A stretch of 64,000 nucleotides of DNA from Candidatus Saccharicenans subterraneus (GTDB lineage: Bacteria; Acidobacteriota; Aminicenantia; Aminicenantales; Saccharicenantaceae), in contig QUAH01000001.1 in assembly GCA_003426165.1 (NCBI GenBank), positions 310,001 through 374,000 of the forward strand, written 5' to 3'. A program made the position numbers and the translations under genes. Numbering within the stretch: the first letter of the stretch is position 1; the number at the start of each line of letters is the position of its first letter. Below the pieces are notes generated by a model. That model did no database searches, was not told the origin of the DNA, and worked only from the letters and a program-made list of their open reading frames with translations. Shown here one piece after another: positions 52,522 through 60,950 of the stretch.

Positions 52522-55107
52522 ATGGACAAAATAATAATAAGACGAATACAGGGAAATTGTGCGGGAAGGAATTTTTGGCCGGGTTTATTGTCTGGCCTCG
52601 TTCTGTTTTCTTTCCTTTTTTCTTGCCTGGCTGTGAGGCTGCCTGCCCAGGAAAAGAAAAAAGAACCGCCGAAAGTAAATCCGCGGGAGCTGACCGCCTC
52701 GCTCATCGGCCACGCCCACATCGACCTGAGCTGGCTCTGGCTGTGGGAAGAATCAGTGCACGAGGTGGGCCCGATGACCTTCTGGGGAACGTTACGGCAG
52801 ATGGCGCGCCTGCCCGGGCTGACCTTCGCCCAGAGCCAGGCCGCGATTTATGAAGCAATGGAGCAGAAATACCCGGACCTTTTCCAGGAAATAAAAAAGA
52901 AGGTTAAGGAAGGCACCTGGATTCCGGTCGGCGGAATGTGGGTTGAGCCGGATTTGAACATGCCCGACGGCGAGTCGCTGGCCCGCCAGCTTCTTTACGG
53001 GAAGCGGTATTTCCTGGATAAGTTTGGAGTGGACGTCAGGGTGGGCTGGAATCCCGATTCTTTTGGCCACAACTGGCAGTTGCCGCAGATCCTTAAAAAA
53101 GCCGGCCTTGATTATTACGTTTTTGAGCGTTGCGCCCCGGGGAATACTGCTGCCTTCTGGTGGGAAGGGCAGGACGGCTCTCGGCTCCTGGCCTATGTTC
53201 CGCCGGGCTGGTACCTGGTGAACTTAAAGAACGGGGTAAGGGATCTGCTGCTAAAGACGTATCAGAACACGCCGATTAAAGACTTCATGCTGCTTTACGG
53301 GGCAGGCGACCACGGCGGCGGGCCGAGGGATTCGGACGTGGAAGCCATACTGAAGTTCCGCAACGACCCGAATCACCCGCGGTTTGAATTTGTCAACCCT
53401 GAGAATTATTTCAGGAAGATTGAAAAGCTGAGGGTCGATTATCCCCTGGTACGCCGGGAGCTTAATTTTGCCTTCCCCGGCTGCTACACCACACAGGTCG
53501 AGACCAAGAAATTCAACCGGCGCCTGGAGAACCTGCTCCTGGAAGCCGAGAAATTTTCCAGCCTGGCCCGGCTGACCGGGGCTCGCGATTATTACCCGGA
53601 CCGGGACCTGGACGAGGCCTGGAAGATTGTGCTCCGGAACCAGTTCCACGATATCCTGGACGGCAGCAGCATCGGGCCGGTTTATGAGGAGGTGATGGGC
53701 TATTACCGTGAGGCCGAGGGCCGGGGCAGGCGGGCACTGGATTTTTCCCTGGAAACCATTTCCAACCTTATTGACACGCGGGGCGAAGGCTGGCCGCTGG
53801 TGGTTTATAACTCGCTGCCCTGGGAAAGAAGCGAGCCGGTGGAAGTGGAGCTGATGTTTCCGCGGCCGGTTCAAGGCATAAAAATCCTGGACATTGCCGG
53901 GACTGAAATCCCGAGCCAGGTAGTCAGTGTAGAAAAAATTAAAGGTGAGGAGCCGACGACTGATTGCGATAAAAGCTGGAGAAAAGTGCTTTTGCTATTT
54001 ATCGCTAAGGATGTACCTTCCCTTGGCTATAAAACGTTCCGGGCAGTGGAAGCTAAATCAGCCCCAAAGTATAAAACCTCATTATCAGCCTCAAAGAGTG
54101 GCCTTGAGAATGAGTTCATCAGGCTGGAGCTTGACCAGAAGACCGGCTGGTGGAAAAGCCTTTATGATAAAAAGCTCGGTCGGGAATTTCTGGCCGGAGC
54201 CGGAAATGTGCTCGAAGCCATTGCCGATGAGCCGCCCAATATGTCTGCCTGGGAAATCGGGCTCAAAGACACGCTTGAAAGGCTGGGCGAGAAGGGGACT
54301 TCAGTTGAGCTGGTGGAGAAGGGTCCGGTAAGGGCCACTATCAGGGTCAGGCATCAATTTCGCAATTCTGAGTTTGTCCAGGACGTCCAGCTTTATGCCG
54401 GATTGCCCCGTGTTGATATCAGGATGTGGCTCGACTGGCAGGAAAGAAATGTCATGGTCAAGGCAGCTTTTCCGGTAGCCCTGGAAAAACCTGCGGCCAC
54501 CTTCGAAATTCCTTTCGGAGCCATTAACCGTCCGGCCGACGGGACCGAGGTTCCGGCCATCAAGTGGATTGACCTGAGTGATGGGCAGGGCCAGGCCGGC
54601 CTCTCCCTGCTAAATGATTCGCACTACGGCTTCGATGTTAAGGACAATGTGATGCGGATGTCTGTTATCCGCGGGGCTACCTATCCTGACCCGGAAGCAG
54701 ACCGCGGATCTCACGAGCTGGCTTATTCTCTCTATCCTCACGGCGGAACCTGGAAAGAAGGCCTGAGCTTCAGGCGGGCCATGGAATTTAACAGCCCGCT
54801 CCGGGCCCACCAGGCCATGATTCATCACGGCACCCTGGAGCCGGTGAAATCATTCCTGCGAGTTTCGCGAGCAAACGTGGTCCTTACAGCATTCAAGAAA
54901 GAAACCGGCTACGGCAGTCCGGGCTTTGTGCTGCGCCTTTACGAGATCTTCGGCCAGGAAACCGAAGTTAAGCTGGAGTTGCCCAAGGAAATGGAAGTTT
55001 ACGAATCCGACTTGATTGAGCGCCCGGGTCCACAGCTCAGCCCGAAAACTGCGACGGTTAACTGCAAGCTTAAGCCGTATGAAATTAAGACGGTGGTATT
55101 GAGATAA
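52522..55107 (+). CDS. Glycoside hydrolase family 38 alpha-mannosidase, exported
   Basis: An 861-aa hydrolase. A signal peptide (LLSGLVLFSFLFSCLAV) precedes the catalytic domain with SLIGHAHIDLSWLWLWEE (zinc-binding His and Asp) and RVGWNPDSFGHNWQLPQIL (catalytic Asp nucleophile); FMLLYGAGDHGGGP holds another zinc His. The C-terminal beta domains run from about 420 (VVYNSLPWERSEPVEVEL). It releases alpha-linked mannose from glycans. ATG 52522 lies 6 bases after GGAGGGG. It is divergent from the GH127 gene, suggesting a shared role in plant or microbial glycan use. Confidence 0.92.
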   Translation: MDKIIIRRIQGNCAGRNFWPGLLSGLVLFSFLFSCLAVRLPAQEKKKEPPKVNPRELTASLIGHAHIDLSWLWLWEESVHEVGPMTFWGTLRQMARLPGLTFAQSQAAIYEAMEQKYPDLFQEIKKKVKEGTWIPVGGMWVEPDLNMPDGESLARQLLYGKRYFLDKFGVDVRVGWNPDSFGHNWQLPQILKKAGLDYYVFERCAPGNTAAFWWEGQDGSRLLAYVPPGWYLVNLKNGVRDLLLKTYQNTPIKDFMLLYGAGDHGGGPRDSDVEAILKFRNDPNHPRFEFVNPENYFRKIEKLRVDYPLVRRELNFAFPGCYTTQVETKKFNRRLENLLLEAEKFSSLARLTGARDYYPDRDLDEAWKIVLRNQFHDILDGSSIGPVYEEVMGYYREAEGRGRRALDFSLETISNLIDTRGEGWPLVVYNSLPWERSEPVEVELMFPRPVQGIKILDIAGTEIPSQVVSVEKIKGEEPTTDCDKSWRKVLLLFIAKDVPSLGYKTFRAVEAKSAPKYKTSLSASKSGLENEFIRLELDQKTGWWKSLYDKKLGREFLAGAGNVLEAIADEPPNMSAWEIGLKDTLERLGEKGTSVELVEKGPVRATIRVRHQFRNSEFVQDVQLYAGLPRVDIRMWLDWQERNVMVKAAFPVALEKPAATFEIPFGAINRPADGTEVPAIKWIDLSDGQGQAGLSLLNDSHYGFDVKDNVMRMSVIRGATYPDPEADRGSHELAYSLYPHGGTWKEGLSFRRAMEFNSPLRAHQAMIHHGTLEPVKSFLRVSRANVVLTAFKKETGYGSPGFVLRLYEIFGQETEVKLELPKEMEVYESDLIERPGPQLSPKTATVNCKLKPYEIKTVVLR

Positions 55108-55150
55108 ATAGAACCGGGCGATAAATAGAGCCGGGTGATAAGTGGAACCG
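55103..55150 (+). repeat. 17-bp tandem repeat, about 2.8 copies
   Basis: GATAAATAGAACCGGGC, GATAAATAGAGCCGGGT, then GATAAGTGGAACCG; the first unit includes the GH38 stop codon. Confidence 0.7.
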
Positions 55151-55386
55151 TACTTATGACTTGAAAAGGACCTTTCATATTATAAAGGGAAGGGGTGGGG
55201 ATGCTTCTAAGATTTCAAGGCAGATTTTTCAATGGTTGACAAAATCGAAAGGCCAGGGCCAGCATTGGAATGTGTTCATGAAACTCGGCCTAATAGGTTA
55301 AGTTATTAAGTTGATGCTGGCTGATTGACTGCTTATTCGGGAAAATAGCTCTGGTTTGCTTTAATTTCCGATTATCTACAAGTCTT

Positions 55387-55761
55387 TTAGCAGGTTATCC
55401 TGCGTATGATTACCACCGCCAGCAGGATCCAGATGGTGAGGATGACGGCGGCGGCTATCCAGCCAGCCTTCTTATTGAGCCGGGGTTCCCTGGCCCTGGC
55501 CCGGCAGTCCTCCAGCACTTCTCTGGGGATCATTTTAATGGCCAGGGCGATGAGACCGGGCAGAAGGATGAGGTCGTCGAGGTAGCCGAGAACCGGGATA
55601 AAATCGGGAATCAGGTCAATTGGGCTGAGGGCATAGCTAACCGAAATTGCTATCAGAATCTTGGCCAGAAGCGGCGTCCTCCGGTCCTTGAGTGCCAGGC
55701 TCAGCGCCAAGATTTCATTTTTGAGACTTTCCGCCCTCTCCCTGAGCCTGTTACTGCACAT
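55387..55761 (-). CDS. DUF1232 (YkvA-like) membrane protein
   Basis: A 124-aa protein of the YkvA family: the motif YALSPIDLIPDFIPVLGYLDDLILLPGLIALAIKMIP is diagnostic; a C-terminal membrane helix (WIAAAVILTIWILLAVVII) follows. Function unknown; family members have been linked to membrane-associated regulation. The ATG overlaps the stop of the toxin gene, so it is the third gene of the toxin-antitoxin transcription unit, though it may only be a passenger. Confidence 0.85.
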   Translation of the reverse strand: MCSNRLRERAESLKNEILALSLALKDRRTPLLAKILIAISVSYALSPIDLIPDFIPVLGYLDDLILLPGLIALAIKMIPREVLEDCRARAREPRLNKKAGWIAAAVILTIWILLAVVIIRRITC

Positions 55762-56105
55762 TAAACTTCCTTTGACAAAGATTTAAGATAGGAATCAATC
55801 AGCCAGCTGCTTTCTGTCTCCTGTTCATTTTTAGCATAGAGCTCTATAAACTCAATCCACTGTTCGACTTCGCAATAGGCATAAGTAGTCCTTAGGGAAT
55901 CGCCCTTAAGGTATCGGCAGAAAAGCCTGGCTTTGACTATTTTAACTCCAGCTTTCTCGGTCAGCACGGCAAAATGCTTGCCCCGACCCAGAGGGAAAAC
56001 GGAAACCACTTTCTTAAATTCTGCTAAGTCCTCATCGAGGGAGAGATATTTTTTCTTGAGGCGCTTAAAATTTCTCTGGAATTCTGGAGTTTCTTTAAAG
56101 TTCAT
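55761..56105 (-). CDS. Putative toxin (RelE/ParE-like)
   Basis: A 114-aa small basic protein: NFKETPEFQRNFKRLKKKY matches the lysine-rich first helices of RelE/ParE folds, and KIVKARLFCRYLKGDSLRTTYAYCEVEQWIEFIELYAK the later strands. Catalytic residues cannot be assigned by eye. It overlaps the Panacea-domain antitoxin gene by 11 bases and follows it, the common antitoxin-then-toxin order. The toxicity is inference; alternative annotation is a hypothetical protein. Confidence 0.6.
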   Translation of the reverse strand: MNFKETPEFQRNFKRLKKKYLSLDEDLAEFKKVVSVFPLGRGKHFAVLTEKAGVKIVKARLFCRYLKGDSLRTTYAYCEVEQWIEFIELYAKNEQETESSWLIDSYLKSLSKEV

Positions 56106-56880
56106 CCTCGTAATTTCTGACCGAATGCTCGTGGTCGCGGTAGAAAACTGTTTCGTAACTTATGATTTCGCCGTCCCTGTGGACGAGCCAGGGAGTGTCG
56201 CTATGGGCATATTCTGTGAGCTCTCGGGCGTTTTTGTCGGCCAGCCTGGCCAGGACCTCGTCTATATGCTTGATTTCCTGGGCCGATAGAAACCTCAAGT
56301 CAGGTTCCCGGAGCGGCAGGTATTTCTTCTGCGGATACTGGAAATACTTGCTCTTGACGCTTTCGATTTCACCGTTCTTTTCCATTTCTTCGGTTATGTT
56401 CTTGAACTCAACGGGAGTCGGACCATGATGATTTCTGATGTAGCGGGCCCCGGTCAGTTGCTCCTCGTATTTCTCATAATAATCAAAATCTATGAAGTAA
56501 AAGATCTTATACAGAGCTGTTTCCCCGATATTTGGCTGGGCGCCTATCTTGTTCAGCACGTAAAGCAAAACCTCCTTAAACTTTTTAACGTTAGCCCGCT
56601 TCATGACAATCCTTATGCCCGGTTTTTCTGTGTGGCCATATGATTCTGCCTTTTCCAGGACGACCTTAGGTCCTGAAGGTGTACCGCCCAGGAGCTGTTC
56701 TAAGGTTAACCCGAAGAGGGAAGCTAATTTCCTGGCCTCTGTAACCGTTAGCTCCCTTTTACCCTGCTCTATGAGTACATAGGTTGGCCTGGAAAGTCCC
56801 AGGTAGTCCGCTACATAATCCTGGCTCAGGTGGTTTTTTAGCCTGAGTTCTCTAATGAATTTGCTGACTGAATTCATCAT
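56095..56880 (-). CDS. HTH-Panacea (DUF4065, SocA-like) antitoxin
   Basis: A 261-aa fusion: an Xre-type HTH (about 5-65: LRLKNHLSQDYVADYLGLSRPTYVLIEQGKREL) and a C-terminal Panacea/DUF4065 domain (about 95-245: ALYKIFYFIDFDYYEKYEEQLTGARYIRNHHGPTPVEF). Panacea domains are known antitoxin hubs that neutralise unrelated toxins. The HTH suggests autoregulation. GAGG stands 7 bases before ATG 56880; ATG 56877 is the alternative. The region is AT-richer than its surroundings, which points to lateral transfer. Confidence 0.83.
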   Translation of the reverse strand: MMNSVSKFIRELRLKNHLSQDYVADYLGLSRPTYVLIEQGKRELTVTEARKLASLFGLTLEQLLGGTPSGPKVVLEKAESYGHTEKPGIRIVMKRANVKKFKEVLLYVLNKIGAQPNIGETALYKIFYFIDFDYYEKYEEQLTGARYIRNHHGPTPVEFKNITEEMEKNGEIESVKSKYFQYPQKKYLPLREPDLRFLSAQEIKHIDEVLARLADKNARELTEYAHSDTPWLVHRDGEIISYETVFYRDHEHSVRNYEDEL

Positions 56881-56957
56881 CTATTTGCCTCATAAGCTGA
56901 TTAATTTAAATGCAACCGAAGTATTATTAGTTTTGAATTGCTTCCCTTTATATGAAT

Positions 56958-56986
56958 AATTTAAGAAATGTTAAGATATTTGTCAA
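56958..56986 (-). promoter_or_regulatory. Promoter of the toxin-antitoxin operon
   Basis: On the minus strand: TTGACA (56981-56986), 17-base spacer, TAAATT (56958-56963), about 78 bases before the antitoxin ATG. GTCAA/TTGAC around 56982 and 57004 forms a loose inverted repeat that could be the operator. The remaining sequence up to 57211 is AT-rich and holds nothing else supported. Confidence 0.55.
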
Positions 56987-57211
56987 GTAGAATGTAAAAA
57001 TATTTGACTTAAATAGCGGCCCTTTTCGCCTATTCTGTTTTACATCCTTGGTTTGACAAGTTTCCTTAATCATCAAATTCAGGATTGAAAAATAGGCAGG
57101 AAAAATTGTAAGAAATAGCTGTGCGCTTTTTGGGATCGACGATTTTTACATGCGTATCATTGGCAATAGATAAGGGACTCGCATTAAATGGAAAACAGGA
57201 AGGAGGTTGCG

Positions 57212-59080
57212 ATGATCTCCCTTAAATCGCTTTATTGGGTTTCAGCGATTGTGCTGCTGTCTTCGTTGGCCGCGGTCCTGATTGGAATGGTTTTCGGGCA
57301 GGAAAAGACGGAAAAACCGGTGCTCCACGGCAAGCACTGGATAGCCATAACCGGAAAGCCCATGGCTGCCACGGCCGGCTCGATGATGTACCTGAAAGGC
57401 GGAAACGCGGTGGATGCGGCCTGTGCCATGCTGGCTGCGGTCTGCACCATGCATGATGTGTTGAGCTGGGGCGGGGAGACCCAGGGTTTCATTTATCAAC
57501 CGAAGACCGGTAAGGTTATCGCCATAAACGGGCTCGGAGTGGCTCCGACCGGCGCCACTCCCGAGTTTTATAAATCAAAAGGATATAAATACCCGCCGGC
57601 TGACGGGCCGCTTTCGGCCATCACGCCCGGCACACCGGGTGCCCTGATAGTCATGCTGGCTGAGTTTGGAAGGCTGAGGCTAAAGGATGTTCTGGAGCCG
57701 GCCATTCAGATGGCCGAAGGCTATCCGATGGAAAAGGAAACGTCCGACCGCATCGAACGCGAAAAAGCGAAGCTAAAGCAATGGCCATACTCGCGTGTGC
57801 TTTTCCTCACTCATCCCGGAGAGGAGAAGGAGGCCCCGCAGCCCGGCGAAGTCTTCAAGCAACCTGACCTGGCTGCCACGCTGAGAAAGCTTGTCGAGGC
57901 GGAAGAGAAGGCACTCCGGTCCGGGAAGAACCGCCGTGAAGCTCTTTACGCTGCTTATGATCGCTTTTACCGCGGCGACATTGCCCGCGACTTTGTGGCG
58001 GCCTGCAAAGAAGCCGGGGCGCTCATCACCCTTGAAGACCTAGACCGCTGGAAGGTCCTGCTGGAAGAGCCGGTTAAGACCACCTACCGTGGCATTGAAG
58101 TCTACAAGCTCAACACCTGGGTTCAGGGCCCGGTCATGCTTCAGGCCCTCAACATGCTGGAAAACTTCGACCTCAAGGCCATGGGATATAACAGCACCAA
58201 GTACATCCATACTCTCTACCAGGTGATGAATCTGGCCTTTGCTGACCGGGATTTTTATTACGGCGACCCGTATTTTCCGCCCGAGGAACCCATCAAGGGG
58301 CTGCTTTCCAAGGAATACGCCCGCGACCGCATCAAGCTCATCAACTGGGAAGCCAACGCCCCGGACGTAAAACCCGGTGACCCGTATCCATATGAGGGTA
58401 AGACCAACCCCTTCAAGCACTACCTGGAAAAATGGACCAATAAGAACTGGACGGTTAAGGATGAAGCCGACCAGGCCCGCCTGGAGCGAAGCTTCTTCCA
58501 GGGCACAACCTCCATCGAGGCGGCCGATGAGGAAGGCTGGGTGGTTTCGCTAACGCCGAGCGGGGCCTGGATACCCTGCGTCATAGCCGGGAAAACTGGC
58601 ATCGCCCTGAGCCAGAGAGCCCAGAGCTTTGTGCTGGATGAAGCAGACAATCCCTTTAACGTCATTGCCCCGGGAAAAAGGCCGCGCGCGACATTGACCC
58701 CCGGGCTGGCCATGAAGGACGGCAAACCCTTTCTGGCTTTTGCCGTTCAGGGCGGCGACACCCAGGACCAGAACCTGCTGCAGTTTTTCCTGAACGTGGT
58801 TGAGTTTGGAATGAACGTGCAGCAGGCCTGCGAGGCGGCCAACATCACCAGCTATCAGATGCGCAACTCCTTCGACAACCACGACTGCTCGCCCGGCAAA
58901 CTGGAACTCAACGAGAAAACTCCGCCCGAAGTGCGGGAGCAGCTCAAGCGGATGGGCTACCGCCTTTCCTTCAAGAAATACACCTCCGGTCCCATAAACG
59001 CCATCTACTTAGACCACAAAAACCGCACCTTCTGGGGCGGCTCCAGCAACTACGGCGACGACTACGGCGTGGTCTGGTGA
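57212..59080 (+). CDS. Gamma-glutamyltransferase-family protein, exported
   Basis: A 622-aa Ntn hydrolase precursor. A signal/membrane segment (VSAIVLLSSLAAVLIGMVFG) leads the large-subunit part (GKHWIAITGKPMAATAGSMMYLKGGNAVDAACAM) and the processing site FQGTTSIEAADEEG, where the first Thr of TTS would become the N-terminal nucleophile. The canonical next His (T-T-H) is Ser here. The C-terminal part has GKRPRATLTPGLAMKDGKPFLAFAVQGGDTQDQN. ATG 57212 is preferred to 57188: AAGGAGG lies 5 bases before it. Acts on glutathione-like or other gamma-glutamyl compounds. Confidence 0.88.
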   Translation: MISLKSLYWVSAIVLLSSLAAVLIGMVFGQEKTEKPVLHGKHWIAITGKPMAATAGSMMYLKGGNAVDAACAMLAAVCTMHDVLSWGGETQGFIYQPKTGKVIAINGLGVAPTGATPEFYKSKGYKYPPADGPLSAITPGTPGALIVMLAEFGRLRLKDVLEPAIQMAEGYPMEKETSDRIEREKAKLKQWPYSRVLFLTHPGEEKEAPQPGEVFKQPDLAATLRKLVEAEEKALRSGKNRREALYAAYDRFYRGDIARDFVAACKEAGALITLEDLDRWKVLLEEPVKTTYRGIEVYKLNTWVQGPVMLQALNMLENFDLKAMGYNSTKYIHTLYQVMNLAFADRDFYYGDPYFPPEEPIKGLLSKEYARDRIKLINWEANAPDVKPGDPYPYEGKTNPFKHYLEKWTNKNWTVKDEADQARLERSFFQGTTSIEAADEEGWVVSLTPSGAWIPCVIAGKTGIALSQRAQSFVLDEADNPFNVIAPGKRPRATLTPGLAMKDGKPFLAFAVQGGDTQDQNLLQFFLNVVEFGMNVQQACEAANITSYQMRNSFDNHDCSPGKLELNEKTPPEVREQLKRMGYRLSFKKYTSGPINAIYLDHKNRTFWGGSSNYGDDYGVVW

Positions 59081-59203
59081 TTTTTCTTTTCGGGAAAGAG
59101 GGATACTTACCTATTTCCAGATAAATTGAGATAACCACCCGGGAGAAGAGCCGGAGGAGCCGGGCTGTTGTGGTATTTCATGCGGTGAGCTTATACCGTC
59201 AGG

Positions 59204-59287
59204 GGTCATCGAAAATTTAACAATATTGGTCGTCGAGGGCCATCTAAAATTTACCCATCTTGGTCATTGAAAAATTACCCACATCCT
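59204..59287. mobile_element. Relic end of an IS21-like element
   Basis: Three related direct units run head to tail: GGTCATCGAAAATTTAACAA, then GGTCGTCGAGGG with CCATCTAAAATTTACCCATC, then GGTCATTGAAAAATTACCCA. Multiple terminal repeats of this kind occur at IS21-family ends. No transposase gene of that family remains nearby. Confidence 0.45.
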
Positions 59288-59428
59288 CGTTCATTCTCCC
59301 TCCAGTTCAGGCTCATTGCCTCGTATCTTAGGGAATACACCGAGGACCGGGCTGATGAGTATGCCTGCGCAGGGGAGGAGAAGCTGAGGTTAACGATGAA
59401 AGGTTGGATGGCTGTGGTAGCTAACTGA
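59288..59428 (+). pseudogene. Gene remnant A (C-terminal end, unknown family)
   Basis: In-frame plus-strand sequence reads SYLREYTEDRADEY then EEKLRLTMKGWMAVVAN and stops at 59426-59428. It has no start and its N-terminal side ends at the IS21-like repeats. A matching tail (SYLR ... KLTPVLENGIAKVAN-stop) occurs on the minus strand at 63788-64000, so both are remains of related genes. Family not recognised. Confidence 0.4.
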
Positions 59429-59451
59429 AATGCCGGAATGGAGAGGTTGCG

Positions 59452-59550
59452 ATGGCCAAATCGCATACAAAACCTGGTTTGGCCAAATTTAACGTTGCAA
59501 AGGGAAGAATTATTAACGTAGAAGTTACTGCAGCGATAATCAATGAGTAG
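59452..59550 (+). CDS. Short ORF following remnant A (32 aa)
   Basis: MAKSHTKPGLAKF... behind GGAGAGG (6 bases spacing). The same arrangement (GGAGAGATTGCTATGGCGAAATTGC) follows the related remnant at 63.7 kb, so this was a second gene of the original element, now short. Function unknown. Confidence 0.35.
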   Translation: MAKSHTKPGLAKFNVAKGRIINVEVTAAIINE

Positions 59551-59886
59551 CTCTTACTCAGCAGTCCTGCCATAAATCTTATGCTACCTCATAATAATGT
59601 TTTCATACAACAGATAGGGAGCCGCTTTTCAGCTGAAAGGAGAGCAGGCAGCCCCGGAGTGTTGTATGCTTATGATCTGCGTTGGCCTCGGCTCATTGTG
59701 CGTCTGGCTTATCCTGCGACCGGGTCTGTACCCCGGCTCAGCCCCGGGGACCATGAGCTCGAGCAGCGCGATGGCGATCAGCGCTGCCGGTTGCTGATAA
59801 AGAAATTCGGTTGTCCATTGGAACTCCGTATTGTCCAACTCGCCTCTAAAACAGCGCTCAATATCGCTTCCGCTGGAATCGCCCTC

Positions 59887-60414
59887 TCAGCGATTCTTTG
59901 GCGAGAAGACCGTTGCAATTGATCGCCTCCAGTAGAACCCGAGAACAATTGATAGAGACGCGAAAACAACCGCTCCAATAGCACAGGCAATCCGTGCACC
60001 CCTGGCCAGCTTCAACTGTTCTTTTCCCCGGCTCAGCTCTATTTTACCAGCCTCGAGTCGTTTTTCACCGCTGCTAACCGCCACCTCTCCTTCGGCAACC
60101 TGCTTATCTCCTTCGGCAATCTGATCTCTGGCGTTCTCAAAACCCTTTCCGCCCTTGAACACTTTGTCAGCTAATACCAGTAAGGGATTGTCTTTAGCCT
60201 GCTCATACTCCTTTTTGCCCTCGGACAGCTCTTGCTTGCCGGCCTCTAACTTAGCTTTTCCCTCCTTCAGAGCTGAATTTCCTTCTTCGAGCTGCCTTTG
60301 ACCGTCTGTCAGTTGCTTTTGCCCGGCATTAATCTTTGAGGTAAGAACCAGGTAGCCAGCCATCGACCCAAAAGCCAGAAGAATTAATAGCAATAAAGCA
60401 ATCATCTTGCCCAT
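59887..60414 (-). CDS. Membrane protein with repeated heptads (YhgE-like coiled coil)
   Basis: A 175-aa protein. One N-terminal membrane helix (MIALLLLILLAFGSMAGYLVL), then seven-residue repeats of the form QLxxGxxxLxxG/ELSEGKKEY (about 30-140) on both sides of a short globular insert (DNPLLVLADKVFKGGKGFENA), and a C-terminal helix (ACAIGAVVFASLSIVLGFYW). The repeat resembles the LxxGxxxLxxG heptads of YhgE/Pip proteins. Function unknown. It lies in the AT-richer mobile zone, alone on its transcript. Confidence 0.7.
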   Translation of the reverse strand: MGKMIALLLLILLAFGSMAGYLVLTSKINAGQKQLTDGQRQLEEGNSALKEGKAKLEAGKQELSEGKKEYEQAKDNPLLVLADKVFKGGKGFENARDQIAEGDKQVAEGEVAVSSGEKRLEAGKIELSRGKEQLKLARGARIACAIGAVVFASLSIVLGFYWRRSIATVFSPKNR

Positions 60415-60950
60415 GATGTATCCCTCTTTGTTTTATGATTTATGAGAAATTCCGTTTAGCGCTAAGCCTATAAGCCTGAATTTAGAATCGGTAACTCCCC
60501 TCTAAAACCAAGCTAACACGTCCTGAAACAAGAGTCAAACTGAATATTCTTTCCGGTTAAGACATAGTATCCAGTTTAAGGGGTCTGTTTGGCAGTGGCC
60601 GGGCCGGTCAGGAAGCCGAGGGCAAGCTCAAAAAAACCGGAAATAATTCAGACCGTTAGAAAACCAGAAAAGGCTTCAGGGGTTATCTCTTTGAAAACTG
60701 TTTAGCCCGAATCAGGCCCTCTTACCAAAAAGATAATTCAGGCTGACAGAGAAGAGATGGTCGCGACAAGCTTTGCTGTCAGGAAAAATGGCTGTTTTAG
60801 TGATCCCGGGATGCAATATCCCGCTCATCTCAGCAGCGATAAATTCTCTATGCCGAACTGCTCTACGCATTTGCTCCATGCAAGAATTTAGATATATGAA
60901 GGCCAATTCATTCTTTTGCCCTTAATCAGCCATCATGCTAAAGTAAAAAC
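60415..60950. other. 536-bp intergenic region, nothing supported
   Basis: Small frames on the minus strand (60712-60906) lack a ribosome site and homology I can recognise. No clear promoter or terminator. Confidence 0.3.

Noticed and set aside
59581-59922. 113-aa plus-strand frame and minus-strand partners
   Set aside because: No ribosome site, no recognisable motif, and it runs into the coiled-coil gene on the other strand.
60712-60906. 64-aa minus-strand frame
   Set aside because: No start context or family resemblance.
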